A stretch of 64,000 nucleotides of DNA from AP-15 sp963747735 (GCA_963747735.1 CAVVGE010000018.1:6895-70894), one strand, 5' to 3'; shown: positions 6,863 through 17,701, counted from the first letter of the stretch. Program-made: numbers and translations. Notes: a model not told the origin generated them from the sequence alone.

Positions 6863-9800
6863 TCAGGCCGCGGCGCGGCTGTTGGTGCGGAGGATCGGAT
6901 GCCGATCGAGGAGCGCGGCGAAGATCGCCGGGCCGCAATCTGGCGCGGTCGGCACAAAGAGCCGCAGCCGCCAGGCGATGATCTCGGAGACGAGGCCGAG
7001 CGCCTTCAATTGGCCGACCATGCCCCCGGTGAAATCGGTCAATTCGATCCGGTAGGCATTCATCACCAGCGAGCGGCGGAGCTGCAGCCCGCCCGCAAGA
7101 TAGAGCACCGCGCCGCGTTCGAAGACCGCACGCCACGCATCGTCAGCCGAAAGGGCAGGAGCGTCATCAACACCCAGCCCCCCGGATCCAGTCCGGGGCA
7201 GGCTCTCATAGACGCGGGCGAGCGCCTCGGGGGTCACGAGCCGGCCGATCACGCGTTCGCCGTCATCGGTCTCGAAGCGGTAGACGCGGATGTTGTCGGC
7301 GGGCAGCCGGTCCCAGATCGGCAACAACAGGCCGGTGATGATGTGAAAGGTGCTCTCGGAGAATTCCGGCACCCGGGCGCATTCGGCCTCCCACAGCGGC
7401 GCGAATTGCACCTGTGTCGCTTCGCGCCAGTGCGAGCGGGAGAAATCGTCGAGGCTCATGGTCTCGCGGCTCATCGGCCGCACCAGCCGGGTGCGGGCCT
7501 CGACCCGGCCGTCGTCGTGCATCAGGCTCGCCGCCGGCACCTGCACCGCGGCACGGTGCGAGTGCTGGTTGACGAGGAGCCGGGCGCCCGCCTTGCGCGC
7601 CAGGTCGAGGGCGTCGCCGAGCGGCAGCGGCCGGTTGCGGTCGCGCCGCACGACCCGGTAGCAGCGGGTCTCGGCACCCGTCGCGGGATGGGTGTAGACG
7701 GTGCGGCGCTCGGCGATCCGGAAGCTTTCCGCGGTCAAGGTCTCGACCCCGACATCGTAGATGCCGGCGGCGATCGCGGCCTCGACCTTGGCTTCGAGCA
7801 ATTCGTCAAAGACTGCGAAGAGCGTGTTCTGCAGTGCGATCCTGAGCGCCAGGATGCGGTTCAGGAACTGCGTGATCGGCGGCAGCTCCTCCTTGAGCGA
7901 GCCGTCCCGGTCGAGGAGGTCGAGACCGGTCGCATCCTGGAATTGGGTGAGCGAGCAGCCCTCGACCTTCCCCATGTAGAGGAGCTGGTAGAATTGCCGC
8001 AGTGCGGCTTTGGCGTAGGGGCTTTCGAGATTGTCGTCGGCGCGGAAGAGGCCCTGCCCGCCGGTCTGGCGCTGGCCGCGGGTGATGGCGCCGAGGCTGT
8101 CGAGGCGACGGGCGATCGTCGACAGGAACCGCTTCTCGCCCTTGACGTCGGTCGCGACCGGCCGGAACACCGGCGGCATTTTCTGGTTGGTGCGGTTCGA
8201 GCGCCCCAATCCCTGGATCGCGGCATCAGCCTTCCAGCCCGGCTCCAGCAGGTAATGGATGCGCCGCCGCTGGTTCTTGGCCCCAAATCGGCGTGGTAGC
8301 TGCGCCCGGTGCCGCCGGCGTCGGAGAAGACGAGGATGCGCTTCTCGTCGTCCATAAAGGCGGCGGTCTCGGCAAAATTGGCGCTCGCCGGCCGGCTCTC
8401 GACGCAAAGGCGGTCGCCTCCTCGCCGGCGCGGCGCACGATCCGGCGCCCGCGGCCGGTCACCTCGGCAACCATCTCGGTGCCGAAGCGGTGCAAGATCT
8501 GGTCGAGGGCGCCGTGCACCGGCGGCAAGGACGCCAAATGCTCGATCATCCGGTCGCGGCGTTCCTCAGCCTCGCGCGAGATGACCGGATTGCCGTCCGT
8601 GTCATAGGCCGGGCGGGAATGGAGGTTGCCTTCCTCGTCGGTGTAGAGCTCGAACAGCTGGGTCGGGAACGAGTGCTTCAGGTAATCGAGCACGTATTCG
8701 CGCGGCGTGATGTCGACCGAGAGATCGGCCCATTCCGCGGTCGGAATCTCGGCGAGCCGGCGGTCGAGCAGCGCCTCGTTGGTCGAGACGATCTGCACGA
8801 TTGCGGCATGGCCCGCGTCGAGATCGCGCTCCAAGGCGGCGATCAGGGTCGGGCACTTCATCGCTGTTAAGAGGTGATTGAAAAAGCGCTGCTTGTTCGA
8901 CTTCGAAGGCCGAGCGCGCCGCCGCCTTGGCGTTCTTGTTGTAGGTGCCGCCGCTCTCGCCGGTGATGTTGGCGGCTTTCAGCGCTTCGGTGAGATTGCG
9001 GTGAATGACCTGAAACGCGTCGGCATAGGCGTCGTAGATGCGGACCTGCTCTGCTGTGAGCTTGTGCTCGACGATCTCGTATTCGATGCCCTCGAACGAG
9101 AATGAGCGCGCGGCATAGAGGCCGAGCGCCTTCAGGTCGCGGGCCAGCACCTCCATCGCCGCGATGCCGCCGCCTTCCATCGCCGAGACAAAATCGGCAC
9201 GGGTCGCAAACGGAAAATCACCGGTGCCCCAGAGCCCGAGCCGGGCGGCATAGGCGAGGTTCTGCACCGTCGTGGCACCGGTCGCCGAGACATAGACGAT
9301 GCGCGCGTCGGGCAGCGCGTGCTGCAGGCGCAGCCCCGCCTGGCCCTGTTGTGACGGCTTCTTGTCGCCGCGCGCGCTCTTGTCGCCGGCGGCGTTGGCC
9401 ATCGCATGCGCCTCGTCGAACACGATGACGCCATCGAAGCCCTGTCCCAGCCAGTCGATGATCTGCTGGAGGCGGCTCGACTTTTCGCCTCCCCGCGGCT
9501 TGCCTGGGTGCGCAACGTCGCGTAGGTCGTGAACAGGATGCCTTGGTCGAGCGCGATCGCCGCACCCTGGCGGAAGCGCGACAAGGGCACGATGTCGGAG
9601 CGGTCGCCGCCGAGTGCGGTCCAGTCGCGCGCGGCGTCCTCGACCAGCTTGTCGGATTTGGAGATCCACAATGCCCGGCGCCGGCCGCGAACCCAATTGT
9701 CGAGGATGATGCCGGCGACCTGGCGGCCCTTGCCGGCCCCAGTGCCATCGCCCAAAAACCAACCGCGCCGGAAGCGGACGGCCCCTTCAGCGCCCTCGGG

Positions 9801-11297
9801 CGCCGCCGACACATTGTCGTAGGTCTCGTCAACGATGTAGGAGCCGGCGAGCCAGCCGGCATGCGCTTCGCCGGCGTAGATGACGCTCTCGAGCTGCGCA
9901 TCCGACAGGATGCCGTCCGACAGCAGGTGCTGCGGCAGGTGCGGCCGGTAAGAGGGGCGGGGAGGGGCGACCGCGGCCATCGCCGCCGACTGCACGAGCT
10001 TTGTCGGGTGCGGCTTGGCACCGGGAATCCGCAGCGATTGCAGCCCATAGCCCTCGTAGAGACTCGCGGTTAGGCGGGCACCCTCGGCGGGCTGCCAGTC
10101 GCAGACCTCGTAGGCGAGCTCGACGACCTCAAGAGCGGGCGCCGGCTTGTTGAGGAGCGCAAGTTTGGGCGCGGCGATGCGCGACCGCGGCGGACGAGTC
10201 GGAACGGCGGGAGAGGGCAGGGGGGTGGTGTCGGCGATCGGCGCGCGCGGCGGTACAAGCCGGCCGACCCAGTCGAGCAGCTCGGCCGCGTTGCCGGCGA
10301 TGCCCGGCGACGACGGAAAGCGGTGCGGATCGCTCGGCCGGGATGTGGTCGATGACGGTGAGCCTTGTGTCCATCGTCGTGCCGTGGCGGGCATAGGCCC
10401 GCCCGGCGACGGCCGCGGTGAACACGACGCGGGCGCTGCTCCTGCAGCCGCACGAAGGCCTCGCGCCAGCCCGGCTCCTCGGGGCCGGTATTGTGGCCGG
10501 TGATCGCGACGAGGCGCCCGCCGGGGGCGAGCCGCGCCAGGGCCGAGGCGACATGGCGGAAGCCGGCCTCGGCAAAGCGCTTCCCGACATGCGGCGAGGC
10601 CGAGAAGGGCGGGTTCATCAAGATGACGGTCGGCCGGAAAGCCGGTGCGAGATGGTCGTGGATCTGCTCGGCGTTGTGCCGGGTGACGGGGGCAGCGTCG
10701 CGGAAGAGCCGGCCGAGCAGCCCGGCGCGCGTCTCGGCGATCTCGTTGAGCACCAGAGGCGCTTTGGCGAGCTCGGCGAAGATCGCCAGCAGCCCCGTCC
10801 CGGCCGAGGGTTCGAGAACCAGGTCGGACGGGGTCAGCGCCGCCGCCTCGGCGGCAACAAAGCCGAGCGTGACCGGGGTCGAAAATTGCTGGAACCGCTC
10901 GGATTCCTCGCGAGCGGCGGGTCTGCGAGGGAACGCGCTCGGCGAGCCGTGCCAGCATGTCGAGCATCGCGTTGGGCGATCCGGCGCGGGCGCGCATCGC
11001 CACACCGTATTTGCGCAGGAACAGCACCTGCGCTGCTTCGAGCGCCTCATAGGCGTCCTTCCACACCCAGGCGCCCTCGGCGTCGGAGCCGGCAAAGGCC
11101 GTCTCCATCGCCGCGCGCAAGGCGCGGCTGTCGAGCGCCCGGCCCCCGGATCGGGTCCGGGGCGGGCTCTGCTCGAGCGATCGCGCGAGCAGGGTGGCGG
11201 CATGGACGAGGCCCGACACTTTGTCGATCGGAGCCTGAGACTGGAACAGCGGAAGGGTGACCGCGGCGGCTGCCGCGGCCTGGGAAACGGCCGGCAT
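6863..11297 (-). pseudogene. Methyltransferase / strawberry-notch-like helicase fusion, multiply frameshifted
   Basis: Joined across frames this would be about 1,450 residues. Order: N-terminal region (from 11297), class I SAM methylase with EPSAGTGLLAIFAELAKAP and the catalytic VILMNPPFSA, then a superfamily-2 helicase with GDGTGAGKGRQVAGI (Walker A), VIVFDEAHAMANAAG (DEAH box) and YVSATGATTVQNLAYA, then a strawberry-notch C-terminal part (RILVFSDAGGTGRSYHADLG, LGRSNRTNQ). Frame changes are needed near 10910, 10440, 10335, 9490, 8890, 8400 and 8285, several in homopolymers (for example AAAA at 9490). The final 514 residues are open. Protein-level conservation on both sides of each break shows recent decay or base errors. 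Confidence 0.8.
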
Positions 11298-11439
11298 GCG
11301 AGGATTCTCCGGAGAGAGCGGGAGGGCCCCGGAGCAGTCCGGGAGGGACCCGGCGAAGGCTCTCTTTCCTTCGTGCCGGGTCTCACCCGCCGCCCACGGC
11401 CCTCTCCCTTTACGGCTCGACCCCGGAGCGGCCCGCGGA

Positions 11440-11839
11440 TCAAGGCCGCGGGCTAAAGGACTGCCGGGGGAGGCAGTGCCGCCGGATCAGGGCCGCCAAC
11501 GCCGCCGGCTCATGCAGCAGATCGAGCGAGGCGAAATGATTGGCGTCCGCCGACGTAATCGCGCCGGCCTTGGCAGCTGCGGAACAGGACCCCGGTGTCA
11601 TGGCCGGTCGCCGGCTGGCTCGCCTGCACATAGAGGCGGTCGGCATGAAGGGTCACTTCGCCGGATACAGCGATCCCGCCCTGGTTGGAACGCAAATCGT
11701 AGTCGCCGGGCCTGAACCCGAGCGCCGCGGCGAGTGCGTGCAGCTGGCGGCGCGCATTGATATGAAAGGAGCGCTTGGCGCCGGCGTCGTAGGCGACGCG
11801 TTTCCGGAAATCGAACCGGGTTTTGGATGTCGTCGGCAT
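11440..11839 (-). pseudogene. Small plasmid-module protein, frameshifted
   Basis: The reading from the ATG at 11839, with GGAG six bases upstream, gives a basic N-terminus (MPTTSKTRFDFRKRVAYDAG) and FHINARRQLHALAAALGF. Near 11570 the frame changes and continues as AGAITSADANHFASLDLLHEP to a stop at 11440. I do not recognise a named family. It lies between parB and the helicase, where similar small hypothetical genes occur in this type of plasmid module. The two halves join into one protein of about 130 residues. Confidence 0.5.
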
Positions 11840-12049
11840 GATGGGCTCCACGAGCGCACGGCAGGGCGGACCGGCGGGCGTCGCTGTCCCGCCGGGTTCT
11901 TTTGCTTGCCGGGTGCTGCTGGTGATTGATTTGACGAAATGCGCGACGGTGACGGCCGCGCCGGGAATGGAGACCCGCGCCCCGAGCGGCGCGGATCTCC
12001 GCGGCGAAAACGCGAAGCCTCAGCCCGCAGCGCGCCTGCTCGTCTCCGC

Positions 12050-14127
12050 TCAGAAAGGCAGGGAGATCGTCCGACGCTGCATCGTCGTCCGGGAAATCCG
12101 CGGCACGCGCCTCGTCCTCGTTCGCGAAAGCGGCATCGGGGGCGGCACCGCCGTCATCGCCTTGCGCCGTGTCTGCGTCAGCGGCGATGCCGGGCGGCAG
12201 CCACGCCGCGGCGGCGTCGCGTGCCGCCTGGTCGAGACCGATTGCAGTGTTGCTCTCGGGATCGAACGCCGTCTCCAATGCCGCGGCGAGTGCGGCCTTT
12301 TTGTCGCCGGCATGGTCCTGCGCCCAGCGGCGGCCGAGGACGGTTTCGGCGACCGCAAGACCGTGCGCCTTCTTCGCCCGCCCCCAGTAATTGGCGGCGG
12401 TCGGCCGCCAGAAATCGGCAAACGGGATGGCCAGCCGCCGGATGGCACTTTCGATGACCGGATCGGCGCCATCCTCGACGGCGAGCTGCGGCTTGAGCGT
12501 AGCCGCGATGCACCAGGCGAAAAGGTCCTGCTTCGCCTCGGGCGGCAACGCCGCGAGCGCCGCGAACCCCTCCTGCCGGCTGCAGCGACAGCCAGTCGAG
12601 GGCGAGCGCCTTCTCGCGGGCGGCGAGGAGCCGGTCGGCCGGTGTCTCGGCGAGATCGTTCGACGAGGTCGCGAGCCGGGTCTCGGCGGCCCGCAGGTCG
12701 AGCGGGCGGGAGCGCCAGCCATGGTCGCGGAGATCGACGCACAATGCATAGAGCGTCAGGTCGAACGCCACCCCGAAATCGCCGGCAAGGTGCGCCTTCG
12801 CAATCTGCAGCCGGTGCGCCTTGAGGTCGTCGACGAGGGCCTGGCTGAAGCCGCATTCCTTGCGCAGCTGCGCTTCGCCGGTGAGCGGGCGAGGGGAGGG
12901 GCCGGCAAGCTCGGCGCCGGGCCCGAATGTTTCGTCGCCGTTCTCGGCTGTCTCGGCGCCGTTGCCGGCGTGCGCGGATGTCGCCGACCGCTCGACGAGG
13001 CCCTCGTAGATCCGAAAATCGCCGTCATCGCCGATCGTCACGATGCAGCCGGCGCGGGCCCGGTCTTCCGGTGCATAGACCGCCTCGGCTTCGGTCGTCT
13101 CGACCAGATCGTCGTGACGCGCCTGCAGGTCCTCGGCCTCGCTGACGAGCCCATCGGTCCAAGCGTCCTCGGGGAGCGCTTCGAGGGCGGCGAGACGGCC
13201 CTCGATCGCCCGGAGCTCGGCGGCGACCGCCGGCGGGAATTCGGCAGCTTGCGGGCGTATATGCGCGTATTCGGCGGTGAAGCCGTAAGCCGGGTCGAGC
13301 ATCGGGCGGACCCACGCCCAATGCGGGCGCAATTCTTCGGCCTTCTGTTCGAGCTTTTCGAGTGCCAGCCGCCGGACGAGTGCTGCATCGTCCATGAAGC
13401 CGTCCTCGTCGCCGCTGAAAAGATCGCGCGTCACCATGCCGCCGGCGGCCTCGTAGGCGGCCGAGCCGACAAACGCGCCGAGATGCGAGTCGAGCGGGAC
13501 GGCACCTTCGGTCAGCAGCCGCCGTACGGTGTAAGGCTGGATGTAGGACTGGCCCTTGACCTGCTGCCACACAGCGAGCTGTGCGGCGTGGTCGGCGCCG
13601 AGCGTGAATGCCGTCATCACCTCGAGCGAGAGCTTGCCGGCGCGGAATTCGTCGAGCAGCTCCGGCGCTACGTTGCCGAGCTTGAGGCGCTGCTTGACGT
13701 GCCGTTCGCTGACCCCGAACCGGGTGGCGACCGTCTCGATCGGCTCGCCCGCGTCGATCAGCGCCGCCATCGCGGCGAATTCGTCTGCCGGGTGCATCGC
13801 GGCCCGCACCGTGTTTTCCATCAGCGAGGTTTCGAGCGCCGCTTCCGGCTTCTCGATGAGGCACGGCACCTCATAACCAGTGGGAATGACGCCCTCGGCG
13901 GCGAGCTCTTGCAGCGCCTTCAAGCGCCGGCTGCCGGCGGTGACGGCATAGATCCCGTTTCGCTCGGGTGTCGGGCAGACGACCAGGTTCTGTTTGAGCC
14001 CGCGGGTCGTGAGGCTCGCCTTGAGCTCCGCGTCTTCGGCCGCCGAGGGCGGGGTCTTGCGGGCATTGGCCGGCGACAGGACGAGCCGGTCGAGGGCGAT
14101 CGTTCGGACAGCAGATGCCGCTTCCAT
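12050..14127 (-). pseudogene. parB: ParB/Spo0J-family protein with frameshifted C-terminus
   Basis: The ATG at 14127 follows GGAGACC and gives MEAASAVRTIALDRLVLSPANAR, here only its first part MEAASAVRTIALDRLVLS. The ParB N-terminal box is clear: GLKQNLVVCP, VTAGSRRLKALQEL, SLMENTVRAAMHPADEFAAM, followed by the helix-turn-helix ETVATRFGVSERHVKQRLKL. About 500 residues are open. One extra C near 12577 then breaks the frame, and the reading resumes as EGFAALAALPPEAKQDLFAW. The true 3' end (about 12050 or lower) is uncertain. Large ParB-like proteins of this size accompany the helicase/toprim genes and need not be the partition partner of the parA at 1771. Confidence 0.75.
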
Positions 14128-14404
14128 ACCTGGGGTCTCCGGGACCGGCGGACGGAGCCTCTCTCTCGTCCTCCAAATCGGCCCGCAAAGCCCACTCGAC
14201 CCTCTCCCTCTTTCCGATCCACCGGGTCCGCTTAGCCGAAAGAGTTGTGAGGCCAAACAAGACGTTGCCGGGGCGCCAGCTTGCCTGCGCGAGGGATCGT
14301 CACCGAATGGCCAAGACGGCTGCGCCGGCTTGGGGAGCGCCCGCAGCCGGCGCGAGTAGAGCCTGGACCCCAACGGGGCGCGCCGCGGGCTCTTATCTTG
14401 ACAC
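14128..14404. other. parB upstream region, no gene seen
   Basis: This stretch separates parB (minus) from the toxin-antitoxin remnants (plus). It is GC-rich and contains open frames only as antisense noise. It probably holds the parB promoter, but I see no convincing -35/-10 pair. Confidence 0.3.
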
Positions 14405-14740
14405 AGGCAGGAAACCATGCACATCATCTGCCGATATGGCATGAACGATCAGGGGTGCGCCCGCACGGCCTGTCGTATTCGTTTACGCTTCACGCGCCGG
14501 ACGGCGCGCGTCTCGTCGGCTTTGACAACGCTCACGGGGTCCCGGCAAAGGGTTCGCGCTTCAGAAGGCCGGAGACAGCGAGCGATCACTAGCACCGCAC
14601 CGAGAACGACCCAGGGCCGACCCTATCAGTTCGTGGATGCGGATATTTTGCTGCAGGACTTCTTTCGAGAGGTTCGGAGAGTGCTCAGAGAGCGGGGGAT
14701 TCCCGAAACCGTGATCGCGGTGGAGGAAGAGAGGAAATAA
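14405..14740 (+). pseudogene. DUF6516-like toxin, broken
   Basis: The first half reads IWHERSGVRPHGLSYSFTLH, then LVGFDNAHGVPAKGSRFRRP, before an in-frame TAG at about 14590. One extra C near 14612 (ACCCAGG) then shifts the frame to GRPYQFVDADILLQDFFREV and VLRERGIPETVIAVEEERK, ending at 14740. The GFDN and PYxFxDADxLLxDF elements match DUF6516, a family annotated as a toxin partner of winged-helix antitoxins (family knowledge). The antitoxin-like gene starts four bases later. Two separate lesions make an active toxin unlikely. The exact 5' end is unclear. Confidence 0.6.
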
Positions 14741-14744
14741 CACA

Positions 14745-15123
14745 ATGAAGCGATACAAGATCCAGAGTTCTGGCCTCGCTCGAGGAAGAGATGCGAGCTG
14801 TCGCGCGCGGCGAGCGGCCAGCCCCGTCCGATGCCGCAAGGCCGAGCTTCAATTCGGTCGAGGCGGTGGCGCGGCTGTTGACACCCGAAAATCGCGCGCT
14901 GCTTGCGATGATCCGCGATAGGAAGCCTCAGTCAGTTGCGGAACTGGTTCAGCTGAGCGGCCGGTCGCAACCGAATCTCACCCGCACCCTGGCTAAGCTG
15001 GAAGCGGCAGGATTCATCACGATGAAGGCTCTCGGCCGGCGCAAGGCCCCGAGCGTCGCCGTCAGCAAAATCGTGGTCGGGATCGATCCGTATTCGGAGC
15101 ACGACCAGCTGCGCGTCGCGTAG
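14745..15123 (+). pseudogene. Winged-helix antitoxin-like regulator, frameshifted near its start
   Basis: The ATG at 14745 gives MKRYKIQSS, and one extra base near 14772 breaks the frame. Restored, it continues ASLEEEMRAVARGERPAP and then the open part: FNSVEAVARLLTPENRALLAMI, here shortened to its end RLLTPENRALLAMI, and a winged helix SVAELVQLSGRSQPNLTRTL. An internal ATG at 14791 leaves an open 110-residue product that keeps the DNA-binding domain. It follows the DUF6516 gene by four bases, the usual toxin-antitoxin order for this pair. The shortened protein could still act as a regulator. Confidence 0.6.
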
Positions 15124-15590
15124 CCCTTTGCAAAGACGCGTCGTTGAGGCCGACAATTCGCACGTATGCTCATACTCGAAAGCGAGCCCTTTTCGCAGGG
15201 CCGGCGCGAGGAGCGGTCATCGTTCCAAAGCAAGGTCGCGACCGGCGGCTGCTCGAGAAAGCTTCTCATCGACCAAGACTTGAACGCCCAACCTTTGCCA
15301 GAGCTGGGCTCTCTCACAATCGATTTGTGGATCTCCCCCATATTGCAAGAACGGGCGAGCGGTGCACCGTGGCTACCGCTATGCTTCGCGTTCTAGAGTA
15401 GGCGCACCGCCGGAGGAGGGAGCGCCCTTGTGCCGGAGTTCGTCGGAGAGGGCGAAGGGCGTGCTGCCGCACTTAATTTAACGCTGGACGTATACGCAGA
15501 AAGGTTGTAAAATTTGCTATATGGCATGTGCGTAAATTCGCGTGTATTGAGAATTGATACCGTTATAATATAGTGATTGAGCCATCATTG
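15124..15590. other. AT-rich upstream region of abiEi, no gene seen
   Basis: From about 15475 to 15590 base composition drops to AT-rich, with a TATAAT at 15564-15569 but no good -35 at the right distance. It probably carries the promoter of the AbiEi gene. The TATAAT is only about 20 bp before the ATG at 15591, which would give a leaderless or very short-leader message. The rest of the gap is featureless. Confidence 0.35.
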
Positions 15591-16385
15591 ATGATCGCCA
15601 AAGGCCGTTCGCGGTTGAGCCAGGTGCTGCGCCAATCGGGAGGCATCGTGTCGGTTGGCGATGTCAGCGAGGCGCTGCGGGTGGAGCGGGTCGACGCCGC
15701 CAAGCTGCTCGCGCGCTGGAACGCGCAAGGGTGGGTAACGCGGTTGCGTCGCGGCTATTACGCGCCGGTTCCGCTGCAGGCGCTTGGCCAAGACCAGGTG
15801 CTTGAAGATCCGTGGGTCATCGTCCCGGAACTGTTCAGCCCAGCCTGCATCGGCGGCTGGAGCGCGGCGGAGCATTGGGGCCTGACCGAGCAGCTGTTCC
15901 GCAGCACCTGCGTGCTGACGACGCGGCCGATTCGGCAGAAAGAGGAGACCGTTCAGGGGGTGCCCTTCGTCCTGAAGCACATCCGGAAGAGGGCGTTGTT
16001 CGGCACGAGGCCGATCTGGCGAGGCACGGTCAAGGTCGAGGTGACGGGTCCCGACAAGACAATCATCGATATGCTCGACGATCCGGCAATCGGCGGCGGT
16101 ATTCGGCACGTGGCCGACTGTCTCGAAAGCTATCTCGGCCGAGCGGACGGCACGGGCGAAAACCTGATCTCGGCAGCCGAGCAGCTTGGCAACGGCGCCG
16201 TGTTCAAACGGCTCGGGTTCCTTGCCGAACGGCACGAGGGGCAGGAGGCCCTCGTCGCGGCGTGCAAGGCGCACCTCTCGCAGGGCAACGCGAAACTGGA
16301 TCCGTCCCTGCGGTGCCCTCGGCTCATGACGCGCTGGCGGTTGTGGGTACCTGCAAGCTGGTTGAGAACAGGGCAGGCGGCATGA
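15591..16385 (+). CDS. abiEi: AbiEi-type antitoxin
   Basis: A 264-residue protein of the type IV toxin-antitoxin family. The N-terminal winged helix (RSRLSQVLRQSGGIVSVGDV, AAKLLARWNAQGWVTRLRRG, YYAPVP) is followed by the AbiEi C-terminal fold with CIGGWSAAEHWGLTEQLF and DKTIIDMLDDPAIGGG. It ends in MTRWRLWVPASW, as usual. An in-frame GTG at 15573 is an alternative start, but it lies too close to the -10-like box. Its stop overlaps the ATG of the AbiEii remnant (ATGA at 16382), the classical arrangement. AbiEi represses the operon and counters the AbiEii nucleotidyltransferase (family knowledge); here the toxin is gone. Confidence 0.85.
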   Translation: MIAKGRSRLSQVLRQSGGIVSVGDVSEALRVERVDAAKLLARWNAQGWVTRLRRGYYAPVPLQALGQDQVLEDPWVIVPELFSPACIGGWSAAEHWGLTEQLFRSTCVLTTRPIRQKEETVQGVPFVLKHIRKRALFGTRPIWRGTVKVEVTGPDKTIIDMLDDPAIGGGIRHVADCLESYLGRADGTGENLISAAEQLGNGAVFKRLGFLAERHEGQEALVAACKAHLSQGNAKLDPSLRCPRLMTRWRLWVPASWLRTGQAA

Positions 16386-16453
16386 TCGATCGGGCGGATC
16401 TGCTGCGCCTAGCGAGCGAACTTGGCTTGGAGCCCCGGACGCGCGTTTGCTAG
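16382..16453 (+). pseudogene. abiEii: AbiEii toxin stub
   Basis: The ATG overlaps the abiEi stop and gives MIDRADLLRLASELGLEP, the typical start of AbiEii toxins. The reading then ends after 23 codons, and the following DNA has no match to the nucleotidyltransferase domain (no GGTCLKK-like motif). The toxin was deleted, leaving the antitoxin alone. Confidence 0.7.
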
Positions 16454-16624
16454 ACAGAGGAAGCCCCACGACGAACCTTGGTCATGCGGCACCAACCCGC
16501 GGATAAGAGCCAGATCAACCGTCGTCCACGCTTCCTGCCGCCCACTTCGGGAACCGATCTATCGAGACAAAGCCAGCAGCACTGGATAAATCATCCTCGC
16601 ATCCCGCCGGAGGCGGCCGGCGCC

Positions 16625-16790
16625 AGACTTCGCGCCGAGCCAGAACGTGACGCCGATCGATCAACTGTATATCGTCCGGTTTGACCCCACAGGCGGTCAG
16701 CGTAGCCTCGACCTGGCGCGTTGGGGCTTGGTGACGTTCTGGGCCAATGACATCGCTGGCGAGCGAACGCGGCACGCGATTTATTGTTTG
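16625..16790 (+). pseudogene. SOS-response-associated peptidase (SRAP/HMCES) remnant
   Basis: A short piece reads TPIDQLYIVRFDPTGGQRSL, then DLARWGLVTFWANDIAGER. It matches the region of SRAP proteins that follows the catalytic Cys (NVAPTDxxPVVRxD...RSLDLxRWGLVPFWA). The N-terminal Cys2 and the downstream glutamate/histidine motifs are missing, so this is an internal fragment. It sits where the AbiEii toxin was lost and marks a recombination junction. Confidence 0.6.
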
Positions 16791-16909
16791 TCCAGGACGG
16801 TGGGAGGGGGGATGCTGGCGGCGGCGAGGACAGGAAGCCGCGGATGTCGGCACGATGACGATATCTGGCTCGGTTCGGGGGCCTCCTCGGATCTGTTGGT
16901 GACGCAGCC

Positions 16910-17701
16910 ATGAGCGATCTGGAGTTCCAACGCGAGCTCAGCCCGGATCAGGTTCACGAGGCGTTATCGCTTCTGGACAACGCGGCCGGCGCCAAGGTTG
17001 GGCGTTCCCAGGCCGACGAATTGGGGGCGATCGAAGACGTGGATCCGGAAGCTGGCGAGGCCGCTGCAACCCGCGTCACGCATAGAGCGCCTCCTGCGAC
17101 GGAAGACCCGCAGCAGCAGGCGAAACGTATCAATCGATCCGCCATCTTCTTTTTTGGCCTCGGCGTCGCGGCCATGGCCACACTGGCGCTCTTGTCGTGG
17201 AGCGAACCCGCGCCGACACCACCGTCACCACCAGCGGTCGCTCATCAGCAGGTTCCGATCCGGCAGCCGGCGCCGCCGATGAAAAGTGCCTTTCCGCCGC
17301 TCCCTATTGCCAATCCTCCATCCGACCAAACTCCCGACGCGTCGGAGCGGCGGGCCGCGAAGGCAGAGGTCTCGGACTCCCTCCTTGCCGGTCCTGCCGA
17401 TCTCGATGCTGCAAAAAATGCGGCCGATGCCGCCGGCGGGATCCTTGGTAAGGCCGATATGGGCGCAGGTGCCGCGGCGGCCAACGGACGAGCGCAGCCC
17501 GACGAACAAGCGCAGCACAAACCAAAGGAGGCCCGGCGGCATTCACGGGCGTCTCGGATCGCAACAACAAAGGAGCGATCCTGGTACAGTCATCCGCAGG
17601 CCCGCGCCGAAATCGACCCCGGCCAGTGTTCATTTTTCTTATGTCTTTCGTGGCAAGCTCAGCGCGTCTTCTACGAACCGCCGCGCAACGTAAATCAATG
17701 A
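16910..17701 (+). CDS. Membrane-anchored protein with proline-rich periplasmic region
   Basis: A 263-residue protein of no family that I can name. It has an acidic cytoplasmic N-terminus (1-72), one transmembrane helix around 76-96 (SAIFFFGLGVAAMATLALLS), a Pro/Ala-rich stretch (100-220), and a C-terminal tail containing CSFFLCLSWQAQRVFYEPP with two cysteines. The tail is ordered and unlikely by chance, so I regard the gene as real. The topology resembles TonB- or TrbI-like bitopic proteins, but no functional motif is seen. It stands alone between the SRAP scrap and the PEP-CTERM gene. Confidence 0.6.
   Translation: MSDLEFQRELSPDQVHEALSLLDNAAGAKVGRSQADELGAIEDVDPEAGEAAATRVTHRAPPATEDPQQQAKRINRSAIFFFGLGVAAMATLALLSWSEPAPTPPSPPAVAHQQVPIRQPAPPMKSAFPPLPIANPPSDQTPDASERRAAKAEVSDSLLAGPADLDAAKNAADAAGGILGKADMGAGAAAANGRAQPDEQAQHKPKEARRHSRASRIATTKERSWYSHPQARAEIDPGQCSFFLCLSWQAQRVFYEPPRNVNQ

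Noticed and set aside
5304..7055. 583-codon plus-strand open frame
   Set aside because: It lies antisense to the SLOG and toprim genes, has Arg/Gly-rich composition and no motif. High GC makes long antisense frames common.
6854..8299. 481-codon plus-strand open frame
   Set aside because: Exact antisense of the helicase C-terminal part, which has clear protein motifs on the minus strand.
12391..14235. 614-codon plus-strand open frame
   Set aside because: Antisense to the parB gene, whose ParB box and HTH are unambiguous.
15547..15569. TTGAGA...TATAAT as a promoter of abiEi
   Set aside because: The -10-like box is convincing but the spacing to any -35-like box (11 or 4 nt) is wrong; left as an AT-rich upstream region.
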